In this document: positions 8,250 through 16,600 of the stretch, piece by piece
How the letters are laid out: the number at the start of each line of letters is the position of its first letter
Numbering within the stretch: the first letter of the stretch is position 1
Assembly: GCF_905397435.1 (NCBI RefSeq)
Contig: NZ_CAJPVI010000007.1
Location: forward strand, 62,001 to 126,000
DNA length: 64,000 bases
Origin: Cupriavidus numazuensis
GTDB lineage: Bacteria; Pseudomonadota; Gammaproteobacteria; Burkholderiales; Burkholderiaceae
Direction of reading: 5' to 3'
Notes under the pieces: generated by a model
What the model saw: the letters and a program-made list of their open reading frames with translations, nothing else
Database searches by the model: none
What the model was told of the DNA's origin: nothing
Made by a program: the position numbers and the translations under genes

Positions 8250-8433
8250 TTGGGTCCTCTACGTAAACCGCACAGGGCGTTAACGCGCCGTCGTTTTTAG
8301 GTCACTTGCCGTATACGGGGCGCCGCGCGCCTGACATGCGTATACGGTGGCCACGGCACCCCGGTATCATGCCGATCGCGCCGGGCGAACCGGCGTCGGC
8401 AACGCAACGGTAGCGACCAGCACGGAAAGGCAA

Positions 8434-8952
8434 ATGGCTGACAAGGCAAAGCGCAAGGACAGCGACAAGGAAAAGAAGGCGGTCAAGTCGGCAAGTGACC
8501 GCATTGAGGTGCGCCAGTCGGGCGTGCATGGCAAGGGCGTTTACGCGATTGCGCCGATCGCCGAGGGCGAGCGCGTGATCGAGTACAAGGGCGAGCACAT
8601 TTCCTGGAAGAAGGCGCTGGATCGCCATCCGCACGATCCGAACGATCCCAACCACACGTTCTATTTCAGCCTGGACGATGGCAGCGTGATCGACGCCAAG
8701 TTCGGCGGTAACCGCGCGCGCTGGATCAACCATGCGTGTACCCCGAACTGCGAGGCGCGCGAGAAGAAGGGCCGCGTGTTCATCCACGCGCTGCGCGACA
8801 TTGCCGTTGGTGAAGAGCTTTTCTATGACTACGGGCTCGTGATTGACGCCCGCTATACGAAGAAGCTCAAGAAGGAATTCGAGTGCCGCTGTGGCAGCCC
8901 GGATTGCCGCGGCACCATGCTGGCGCCAAAGAGCAAGAAGTCGTCGAAGTAA
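8434..8952 (+). CDS. SET-domain protein lysine methyltransferase
   Basis: A 172-residue protein with an almost complete eukaryote-like SET domain. It has GKGVYAIAPIAEGERVIEYKGE near residues 34-53, the catalytic pseudoknot motifs RWINHACTPNCEA (Asn99-His100, Asn105-Cys106) and GEELFYDYG (127-134), and a post-SET zinc motif CRCGSPDC (Cys151, 153, 158). Lys-rich tails flank it on both sides. It should transfer a methyl group from S-adenosylmethionine to a protein lysine in the cytoplasm. ATG 8434 is chosen because GGAAAGG precedes it and the lysine-rich start suits it. An in-frame ATG at 8347 would add a poor 29-residue extension. It is divergent from HU, a plausible substrate by context only. 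Confidence 0.92.
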   Translation: MADKAKRKDSDKEKKAVKSASDRIEVRQSGVHGKGVYAIAPIAEGERVIEYKGEHISWKKALDRHPHDPNDPNHTFYFSLDDGSVIDAKFGGNRARWINHACTPNCEAREKKGRVFIHALRDIAVGEELFYDYGLVIDARYTKKLKKEFECRCGSPDCRGTMLAPKSKKSSK

Positions 8953-8983
8953 GCGGTCAAGCAAGGCCTGCCCGCCGCAGGCG

Positions 8984-10612
8984 TCAGGCGGCCAGTCCGG
9001 CCGCCTCGCACGGGATACGGATCACGAAGCGCATGGTCGCGCGCCGTTCGGCGCCTGTGGTCGGATCCGCGGCGGCGTCCGCGGTCGGCACATCTTCGAT
9101 GCGGATGGTGCCGTGGTGCAGGCCGATGATCTCGTGCACGATCGCCAGGCCTAGCCCGGCACCCGCAGTTTGCGTGGCCAGCGCCTGGTCGCCCTGGCTG
9201 TCGCCGCGGAAGAAGCGCTTGAAGACCTCCTCGCGCCGCTTCGGGGCGATGCCGGGGCCGTTGTCTTCGATCATCACGACCGCCATGCCACGGTTACCCA
9301 GTGCCTCGCCGCCGGCCCGCACCGTGATGCGGCCGCCCGGGGGCACGTACTTCACCGCGTTGTCGATCAGGTTGGACAGCGCTTCCCGCATGAGCAGGCG
9401 ATTGCCGCGCACCATGGCCGGCGAGCCGCCTGTGAAGGTCGGGCCCGGCAGCACTTCAAAACCCAGGTCCAGTCGGCGCGACAGCGCCTGAGGCACCCAT
9501 TCCGCGCCGGTCTCGAACGCCAGCTCGGCCAGGTCGAAATATTCCACCGGACCGAGCCGCTCCAATGACAGCCCCGGCTCTGCGCGCGCCAGCGACAGCA
9601 ACTGGTTGGAGAGGCGCACCGCACGGTCGGCAGCAGTCTGCAGCTCGCGCAGCGCATGGCGGGCAACATCGAGCGAATCGGCTTCCATGGCGCGATCGGC
9701 ATGGAGCTTCACCGCCGTCAGCGGCGTGCGCAGCTGGTGCGCGGCGTCGGCGATGAACTTGCGCTGGGCGTCGAGCGCATCGCGCAGGCGCGACAACAGC
9801 GCGTTCAGGCCGCGGATCAGCGGCGCCACCTCGGCGGGAACCTGTGTTTCGTCGAGCGCGGCCAGCGACCGCGCGGTCTGCCGGTTGAGCTTGTCGGTCA
9901 GGATCTGCAGCGGCACGAGCTCTTCCTTGAGCACGTGCGAGAGGATCAGGCTGCCCACGAGCAGCAGCAGGATCAGCGGCACGGATACCGACAGCAGGAT
10001 CTCGTTGGCCGCCGTTTCGCGACGGTCCAGCAACTCCGCAACTTCCACCACGATGGGGCCGCGTGTCGCCTTGCCGTCCTCGCTGGTTCCCAGTTCGTCG
10101 GTCGCGGCGCTGGGCAGCATGACCGGCAGCCGCACCGCACGCACCTGGCGGCCGCTGAACCAGGCATAGAACAGCCGTGCGTCGTGCAGCGTGGTCTGGC
10201 CGGTGCCGTAGCCGAGCCAGGTGTCCATGCCGCCGATCAGGCCGTCAGGGCCGTGGATGCGCCAGTAGATGCGGTCGGTGCCCTCGGCCTCGACCAGCGT
10301 CTGGGCGATCATCGGGATGTCCTGCTCGAGCCGCGGCCCCGCAATGCGGATCTGCTGGGCGATGTTATTGGCCACACCATACAGCGCGCGGTCGAAGACC
10401 TGCGTGGTGTAGTGGGCCGCCAGCCAGTAGGAGAGCGAGCCGCTGACCAGCACCAGTGCGAACAGCGGCGTGGCCAGCGCGCGCAGCAGGTGGACGCGCA
10501 GGCTGGCGTTGACCGCCAGGCGCGTTGCCTGGACCATGCTGCGCCGGGGCCGCGACAGCGGCGGCTCGGCGGAATCGGCGCCGGTACGGGAAGAGCGGGA
10601 TCGCGGCCACAT
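8984..10612 (-). CDS. tctE: Sensor histidine kinase, TctE-like
   Basis: A 542-residue inner-membrane sensor kinase. It has a first membrane segment near residues 42-66, a periplasmic 2CSK_N-type sensor region to about 205, a second membrane segment (206-226) and a HAMP-like linker. The H-box FIADAAHQLRTPL has phospho-acceptor His292. The ATPase domain has N-box NLIDNAVKYVP, G1 EDNGPGIAP and G2 GAGLGLAIVHEI. The architecture matches TctE, which controls tricarboxylate uptake, but no tctCBA genes are adjacent, so the signal is unknown. It lies 43 bp downstream of its response regulator on the same strand. A start at 10537 is also possible. Confidence 0.9.
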   Translation of the reverse strand: MWPRSRSSRTGADSAEPPLSRPRRSMVQATRLAVNASLRVHLLRALATPLFALVLVSGSLSYWLAAHYTTQVFDRALYGVANNIAQQIRIAGPRLEQDIPMIAQTLVEAEGTDRIYWRIHGPDGLIGGMDTWLGYGTGQTTLHDARLFYAWFSGRQVRAVRLPVMLPSAATDELGTSEDGKATRGPIVVEVAELLDRRETAANEILLSVSVPLILLLLVGSLILSHVLKEELVPLQILTDKLNRQTARSLAALDETQVPAEVAPLIRGLNALLSRLRDALDAQRKFIADAAHQLRTPLTAVKLHADRAMEADSLDVARHALRELQTAADRAVRLSNQLLSLARAEPGLSLERLGPVEYFDLAELAFETGAEWVPQALSRRLDLGFEVLPGPTFTGGSPAMVRGNRLLMREALSNLIDNAVKYVPPGGRITVRAGGEALGNRGMAVVMIEDNGPGIAPKRREEVFKRFFRGDSQGDQALATQTAGAGLGLAIVHEIIGLHHGTIRIEDVPTADAAADPTTGAERRATMRFVIRIPCEAAGLAA

Positions 10613-10655
10613 GGCGCTGGATGTCAGTCAGCCGGCCAGTGCCGCGGGCGTGTGC

Positions 10656-11360
10656 TCATTGGCCGGCGCGGACCTGCAGCAGGTAGCCGAAGCCGCGCAC
10701 CGTGACGATCTCGACGTCGCTTTCCTCAAGCTTCTTGCGCACGCGGTGGACATAGACCTCGATGGCGGTGTCGCCGACCGTGTCGCCGCCTTCACCCGCC
10801 GGGTGCGCAAACGTCGCCAGGTGATCCTGGAGCTGCGCCTTGCTGACCACGCGCCCCTGGCGCTGCAGCAGCAGCTCCAGCACCGCGAACTCGCGCGGCG
10901 ACAGTTCCAGCGGCTTGCCGTCGATGAACATGCGGCGGTCGTTGCCGGACAGGCGCAGCCGGCCCAGGCGCACGTCGCGATCGGGTACGGCCTCGCCGTG
11001 CTGGCTGCGGCGCAGCAGCACGCGCACGCGGGCTTCCAGCTCGGGCAACGCGAATGGCTTGACGAGGTAGTCGTCGGCGCCGGCGTTCAGGCCGGAGAGC
11101 TTGTCTTCGAGTTCGTCGCGCGCGGTCAGGATGATGACGGGCGTGGTGCGGTTGCGGGCGCGGTAGCGCGCGAGCAGCGTCATGCCGTCGATCCCGGGCA
11201 GGCCCAGGTCGAGGATGACCAGGTCATGCTGCTCGCGCAGCAGGTGTTCGGTGGCGTAGACGCCGTCATGGACCACGCGCACCTGGTGGCCGGCACGGGT
11301 CAGGCCGGCTTCGACGCCGCTGGCGATCTGGCGGTCGTCTTCGATCAGCAGGATACGCAT
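10656..11360 (-). CDS. tctD: OmpR/PhoB-type response regulator, TctD-like
   Basis: A 234-residue regulator. The receiver domain has acidic pocket EDD (7-9), phospho-acceptor Asp51 in VILDLGLPGIDG, a conserved Thr in ILTARDE and Lys in DDYLVKPF. The winged-helix domain runs from about residue 130 with ELSPREFAVLELLLQRQGRVVSKAQL and VHRVRKKLEESDVEIVTVRGFGYLL. It is first in the operon with the tctE-like kinase and presumably phosphorylated by it. Target genes are not evident in the window. Confidence 0.93.
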   Translation of the reverse strand: MRILLIEDDRQIASGVEAGLTRAGHQVRVVHDGVYATEHLLREQHDLVILDLGLPGIDGMTLLARYRARNRTTPVIILTARDELEDKLSGLNAGADDYLVKPFALPELEARVRVLLRRSQHGEAVPDRDVRLGRLRLSGNDRRMFIDGKPLELSPREFAVLELLLQRQGRVVSKAQLQDHLATFAHPAGEGGDTVGDTAIEVYVHRVRKKLEESDVEIVTVRGFGYLLQVRAGQ

Positions 11361-11535
11361 GGCGGCAGTTCGGGCAGGACGTCGGACATGGCTGGATCAG
11401 CCGGGAAGGAAGATGGATGCGGCAGGCGCGGCGTGGCGCACACGCGGAACCTCGATCCACCGATTGTACAGGCCAAGGCCCTTGTCTTCCTTTCGGTTTG
11501 CCTACAGCGCCGACGTCCGGAAGCCCGAGCGCGCC

Positions 11536-11838
11536 TTATTCCGCGCGCAGCGAGGCCGCGGCGCGTTCGATGAAGTGGGCCAGGTCGATATCGCGCTGGG
11601 TCAGGCCGTTCGCGTCGTGGGTCGACAGCGTGATGTCGACGCGGTTGTAGACGTTGAACCACTCGGGGTGGTGGTCGGCCTTCTCGGCCTGGATGGCCAC
11701 GCGCGTCATGAATGCGAACGCGGCGTTGAAATCGGCAAAGGTGAAGCGCTTCTGGATCGCGTCGCGGTTGTCGACGTCGGTCCAGCCGGGCAGTTCGGCG
11801 AGCAGGGTGGCGCGCGCCTGGGGCGAGAGAGGTGTCAT
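11536..11838 (-). CDS. phhB: Pterin-4a-carbinolamine dehydratase
   Basis: A 100-residue enzyme that dehydrates the 4a-hydroxy pterin made by phenylalanine hydroxylase, allowing cofactor recycling. It has the family motif [22 protein letters not shown] with catalytic His56, His57 and His74, and is full-length. ATG 11838 is preferred because the in-frame extension upstream runs through a terminator hairpin. It lies downstream of phhA on the same strand but is separated from it by that hairpin. Confidence 0.95.
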   Translation of the reverse strand: MTPLSPQARATLLAELPGWTDVDNRDAIQKRFTFADFNAAFAFMTRVAIQAEKADHHPEWFNVYNRVDITLSTHDANGLTQRDIDLAHFIERAAASLRAE

Positions 11839-11856
11839 AGTGGGCTCGATCAGTGA

Positions 11857-11893
11857 AAAGAAAAAACCGGCCCGCCCTGGCGGGCATGCCGGC
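11857..11893 (-). terminator. Terminator between phhA and phhB
   Basis: On the minus strand a GC-rich stem (GCCGG, GCCCGCC / GGGCGGGC, CCGG) is followed by TTTTTTC. It sits 60 nt past the phhA stop and 19 nt before the phhB start, so it would limit read-through from phhA into phhB. Confidence 0.75.
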
Positions 11894-11955
11894 ATTGTTT
11901 CATAAAGCGGGATGCCGCGTAGTGGCCGCCGATGGACCACAAACCGGCCGCCCGC

Positions 11956-12906
11956 TCAGATATCGTCGCTGTCGCCCCAGCCTTCGCGGGTGCCAACGTT
12001 GAGCACGAGGTCGCCGTCGATCACGTCGCCGGCGCCCAGCGTCGGCTGGTCGCGCAGTTCCTGATACAGCGGCTCGAAGTCCGGGCGGGTCGCGTCGAAG
12101 AGCTGCTCGAAGCTGTCGATCACGAAGTAGCTCTTCTGGAACGTGTCGATGCGGTAGCGCGTGCGCATGATGCGGCGCACATCGAAGCCGATGCGGTTCG
12201 GGCTGGCCGAATCGAGGCTGTAGATCGACTCGCCCTGGCTGGACAGGATGCCGGCGCCGTAGATGCGCAGGCCTTCGGGCGTGCGGATCAGGCCGAATTC
12301 CACCGTGTACCAATACAGGCGCGAGAGCATGTCGAGCGCGCCCAGGCCGTGCGCCTTGAGGCCGCCCTTGCCATAGGCTTCCATGTAATCGGCGAAGACC
12401 GGGTTGATCAGCAGCGGCACATGGCCGAACACGTCATGGAAGCAATCCGGTTCCTGCAGGTAGTCGAGCTGCTCGGGTTTGCGCATCCACCAGCTCGCCG
12501 GGAAGCGGCGGTTGGCCAGATGGTCGAAGAACACCTCGTCCGGCACCAGGCCCGGAACGGCCACGACCTGCCAGCCGGTGGCGCGCATCAGGGTTTCGTT
12601 GAGCTGGTCGAACTCGGGCACGCGGTCCTTCTCCATGCCGAGCGTGGCGAGGCCCTGCAGGAATTCGTTGCTGACGCGCCCGCGCAGCATCGATGCCTGG
12701 CGCTCGTAGAGCTTGCGCCAGATGGCGTGATCGGTGCTGGTGTAGCGGTGGACCGGCTGCGCGATGGTGAAGTCCGGGCGCAGTTCCTGGCCGGACAGCA
12801 GGCCGGCGTCGAATTGTTCCCTGAGCTTGTCGGTCATGGTGCCCTGGAAGGCACCGTCGAACTGGCCGGAAGCCTCGTGGGCGAGGGCGCTGGCGGTAGC
12901 GGACAT
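11956..12906 (-). CDS. phhA: Phenylalanine 4-monooxygenase
   Basis: A 316-residue iron- and tetrahydropterin-dependent hydroxylase converting phenylalanine to tyrosine. The iron ligands are visible: His157 and His162 in PDCFHDVFGHVPLL and Glu203 in YWYTVEFGL. The length fits the single-domain bacterial form without the ACT regulatory domain. The C-terminal tail is acidic. phhB follows downstream and an Lrp-type regulator is divergent upstream, a common arrangement in Burkholderiaceae. The 142-nt divergent spacer probably carries the regulator's binding sites. Confidence 0.97.
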   Translation of the reverse strand: MSATASALAHEASGQFDGAFQGTMTDKLREQFDAGLLSGQELRPDFTIAQPVHRYTSTDHAIWRKLYERQASMLRGRVSNEFLQGLATLGMEKDRVPEFDQLNETLMRATGWQVVAVPGLVPDEVFFDHLANRRFPASWWMRKPEQLDYLQEPDCFHDVFGHVPLLINPVFADYMEAYGKGGLKAHGLGALDMLSRLYWYTVEFGLIRTPEGLRIYGAGILSSQGESIYSLDSASPNRIGFDVRRIMRTRYRIDTFQKSYFVIDSFEQLFDATRPDFEPLYQELRDQPTLGAGDVIDGDLVLNVGTREGWGDSDDI

Positions 12907-13022
12907 CAGCTTTGTCTCCTGGTTTGGCGTTGTGCGCCGTGATATGCGGCTTATCTGCGTAGTTTAGGCGTGTGGCGCTGCAATTCGGCCGCAAAATGGG
13001 CTTCCATGGGGACTCTCGTGCG

Positions 13023-13028
13023 TATAAT
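13023..13028 (+). promoter_or_regulatory. -10 element (TATAAT) of the Lrp-type gene
   Basis: A perfect sigma-70 -10 hexamer lies 36 nt before the gene start. CTTCCA at 13001-13006 with 16-nt spacing is a weak -35 candidate. It would also lie within the phhA upstream region. Confidence 0.5.
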
Positions 13029-13063
13029 CCGCGCCATGTCGAGAGTGAATGCGGGAATCACGT

Positions 13064-13537
13064 ATGGTGTCGCTTGACCAGTTTGACCTTGCCCTGATTG
13101 CGGCGCTGCAGGCAGACGGGCGCTCGACCCATCAGCAGCTTGCCGACCGAGTACACCTGTCGCCGAGCCAGGTCGGCCGGCGGCTGGCCAGGCTGGAGGC
13201 CGATGGCGTCATCACGGGCTACCGCGTGAGCCTGTCGACCCAGGCGCTGGGGCTGGGCGTGCAGGTGTTCATCAGCGTCAAGCTGGCCCACCACGGCGAC
13301 ACCCTCATCGAACGCTTCGCCGAGGAGATCCTGCTGCTCGAGGAAGTGCAGGAGTGCTATTCCGTCGCCGGCGAGGCCGACTACCTGATCCGCGTGGTCG
13401 TGCCCGACCTGCCAACGCTGGCCGACTTCACGATGAAGCGGCTGATGCGCGTGCCCGGCGTGGAAAGCGTGCGTTCCAATATCGTCCTCACCGCACTGAA
13501 ATCCGAAGGCGCCTTGCCGCTGTCGCACTTGCGCTGA
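13064..13537 (+). CDS. Lrp/AsnC-family transcriptional regulator
   Basis: A 157-residue one-component regulator. The N-terminal winged HTH is DQFDLALIAALQADGRSTHQQLADRVHLSPSQVGRRLARLEADGVI. The C-terminal RAM ligand-binding domain is VFISVKLAHHGDTLIERF ... VQECYSVAGEADYLIRVVVPDLPTLADF. It probably senses phenylalanine or tyrosine and controls the divergent phhA gene, by analogy with neighbour-regulated Lrp proteins. The start at 13064 is chosen over the in-frame ATG at 13049, since either fits and family members usually begin just before the HTH. Confidence 0.92.
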   Translation: MVSLDQFDLALIAALQADGRSTHQQLADRVHLSPSQVGRRLARLEADGVITGYRVSLSTQALGLGVQVFISVKLAHHGDTLIERFAEEILLLEEVQECYSVAGEADYLIRVVVPDLPTLADFTMKRLMRVPGVESVRSNIVLTALKSEGALPLSHLR

Positions 13538-13634
13538 AATTTTTGTTGGCCGCGTTGCAGGTTTGCGTGCCGGCCTTGCACTCCTAAACGTCACATGTCA
13601 CCCTCGCCGGGTGCTTTGACGGGAGGATCGCAGG

Positions 13635-16600
13635 ATGAAGGGAATCGTTGCCCGACCGGGTCGGGGTGTCGGCAGACAGGGCAGTCGGGCAGGCCGTGCC
13701 GCAATGGTCGCTACGCTGGCATGGCTCTCCATGTCGGCCGCGTTTGCGGCACAGGTCACGCGTTTCTCGCCCGAGGGCACGGTTGCGCAGGTCCGGCAGG
13801 TCGCGATCCGCTTCGACGAGGCCATGGTGCCGATGGGCGACGTGCAGGCGGCTGCACCGGCGGCCATTTCCTGTACCGGCGCGCCCACGACCGGGCAGGG
13901 ACGCTGGGTCGATGCGAGCAATTGGGTGTTCGATTTCGAACGCGATCTGCCGCCCGGCGTGCGGTGTTCGGTCCGGATGTCGGCGAGCTTGCGCAGCGTG
14001 GCGGGCAAGCCCTACGCGGGCAAGCCAGAGTATCGCTTCGAAACCGGCGGCCCGACCGTGGTCGCCAGCCGGCCATCGGGCGGCGAGATCGAGGAAGACC
14101 AGATCTTCGCTTTGCGCTTCAATGGCGCGGCGACCGCGGCCTCGGTACGCGACCATGCGTGGTGCCAGGCCGAAGGCCTGGGCGAACGCATTCCTGTGCG
14201 CCTGCTCACCGGCAAGGAGCGCGACAGCGTGCTCGACGCCATCTACTGGAAGCGCATTGCCAAAGATGCGCCGGACGCGATTCACCTGCTCGCCTGCCAG
14301 CAACGGCTGCCGGCCGGCGCGCGCATGCAGCTTGTGCTCGGCGCCGGTATTGCCACGCCTTCGGGCATTGCCACGCGCGACGAGCGCCGCTTCGACTACA
14401 CGGTGCGCGAGCCGTTCACCGCGAGCTTCAGTTGCGAGCGCGAACACGCGCAGTCGCCATGCACGCCACTGCGGCCGATGACGGTGTCGTTCTCGGCGCC
14501 GATCTCGCGCAAGCTGGCTGAACACGTGGTGCTGAAGACGCCGTCGGGCCCGCGCGCACCGCAGTTCGACGCCGATCTTGCGCCCGATGCGAACGTGACG
14601 TCGCTGACCTTCGCCGCGCCATTCGCCGAGAAGGCGAACTTCACGATCGAGATCCCGCGTGACCTCAAGGACGACAGTGGCCGCACGCTCGCCAATGCGG
14701 ACCTGTTCCCGTTGAAGGTGTCGACTGCCTCGATGCCGCCGCTGGCCAAGTTCGCCGCGGCGCCGTTTGGCGTCGTCGAGCGTTTTGGCGAACTGCCCAA
14801 GGGCAAGGCGCCGGCCGACTATCCGCCGTTGCTGCCCGTCACGCTGCGCAATGTCGAAGCCGACCTGCAGGTCCGCGGCGTGCAGGCGCAGGCAGGCACG
14901 GTGCTGAAGCTCAAGGTCGATGACGACGGCGCCGTGCTGCGCTGGCTTGGCCTGGTGCGCCGCATGCATGAAGCGAGCTGGACGCGTGCGGAACTCGACG
15001 CGGTATTGGCTGGCCGCTCGCCGTATGGCGTGAACAACCCGCGTAATGCCCCGTCGATCGAAACGCGTTCGGTGTCGCTGCTGGAGCGCGCGACGGGCGT
15101 GCAAAAGCTGTCGGTGCCCAAGCCTTCGGGCGATGCGCCGCGGCCGTTCGAGGTCGTCGGCATTCCGCTGCCGGAGCCGGGCTTCCATGTCGTGGAGATT
15201 GCTTCGCCGATGCTTGGCGAAGCGCTGCTCGGCAAGCGCGCACCGATGTATGTGCGCACCGCCGCGCTGGTTACGAACCTGGGTGTCCACTTCAAGCTTG
15301 CGCGGGGCGATGGCGACGGTTCGATGAGCGGCCTCGCGTGGGTCACCGCGCTCGATGATGGCAAGCCGGTGCGCGACGCAGCAGTGGCCGTGCGCGACTG
15401 CTCGGGCCGTCTGCTCGGCGAAGGCCGCACGGATGCGAGCGGCGTGGTGCGCTTCGCGAAGCTCGACGATGTGCGCGGCCGCACTTGCGACGGTAACGGG
15501 CTGACGGGTTACTTCGTCTCGGCACGCATCGCGGCCACGCATCCCGAGGCGCGTGGCAAGGCCGACATGGCCTTTGTGATGTCCGACTGGAACCGCGGCA
15601 TCGAGACCTGGCGCTTCAACGTGCCGACCGACGCGAGCGCCACGCAAACCGTGCGTGCTCATACGGTGTTCGACCGCACGCTGCTGCGCGTTGGCGAGAC
15701 CGTATCGATGAAGCACTTCATCCGTGCCGAGACCGCGAAAGGGTTCGCCTTGCCGCCGGCGAACCGCAAGCTGCCGGAGACCGTGGTGATCCGCCATGAA
15801 GGCAGCGGCCAGACCTATGAGTTGCCGCTGCAGTGGCGTAACACCGCCACTGGCGGACGCAGCGCCGAGAGCACCTTCCAGGTGCCGCCGGCAGCGAAGC
15901 TCGGCGTCTACAACGTCGAGCTGCAGGCCGAGGGCAGTGGCGATGGCAGCGACAGCAGCGCGCGTACCTATTCCAGCGGAAGCTTCCGTGTCGAGGCGTT
16001 CCGGCTGCCGGTGCTGACCGGCACGCTGCAGGCGTCGGGAGGCAAGGGCGGCGCCGTGGTCGCGCCGGCCGAACTTCCGGTCGGGGTCGAGGTGCACTAC
16101 GTATCTGGCGGCGGCGCGGCCGGCCTTCCGGTGCGCGTGTCGGCCCTGTTGCGCGACAAGTGGGTCAGCTTCCCGGGTTATGACGAGTACTCGTTCAGTC
16201 CGCCGCGCCCCACGCGTGAGAACGCATCGGGCGACGAGGAGATGAGTGAAGTCGATGAAGGCCAGGCACGCGATGGCGGACAGAAGCTGATCGCCGACAA
16301 GCTGCCGCTGACGCTCGACAAGAACGGCAACGGCACCGTCACGCTGCGCAAGATGCCGAAGATCGACGCACCGCGCGATCTTGTGCTGGAAGCCGGTTTC
16401 GCCGATCCCAACGGCGAAGTCCAGACCTTGCGCCAGACCGTGCCGGTGTGGCCGTCGGCGGTCGTGGCGGCCATCCGCACCGAGGGCTGGGTCTCGATGA
16501 AGCAGAAGCTGGCCGTGCATGGTCTGGTACTCGATACGCAAGGCAAGCCGGTCGCCGATGCACCGGTGAAGTTCAATGCGCGCGCACGCATCACCACGTC

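Larger units (their letters stand above)
7326..8433. other. Origin-like non-coding region between HU and SET genes
   Basis: No convincing gene is seen in these 1,108 bases. Instead there are three perfect DnaA boxes (8037-8045, 8219-8227, 8241-8249) and a TAG trinucleotide run (8004-8018) next to an 18-nt linker and the first box. Five GTTTAC/GTAAAC half-sites lie at 7918, 7977, 8018, 8071 and 8260. Seven GTATAC palindromes start at 7592, 7830, 7846, 7902, 7998, 8311 and 8340. An AT-richer stretch (about 7980-8012) lies beyond the TAG run, on the side away from the box. The combination resembles a replication origin or a DnaA-binding control locus. The assignment is inference. Confidence 0.6.

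Noticed and set aside
8347..8433. 29-residue upstream extension of the SET protein
   Set aside because: Begins within the GTATAC zone, has no ribosome site and does not resemble the family. The ATG at 8434 has GGAAAGG upstream.
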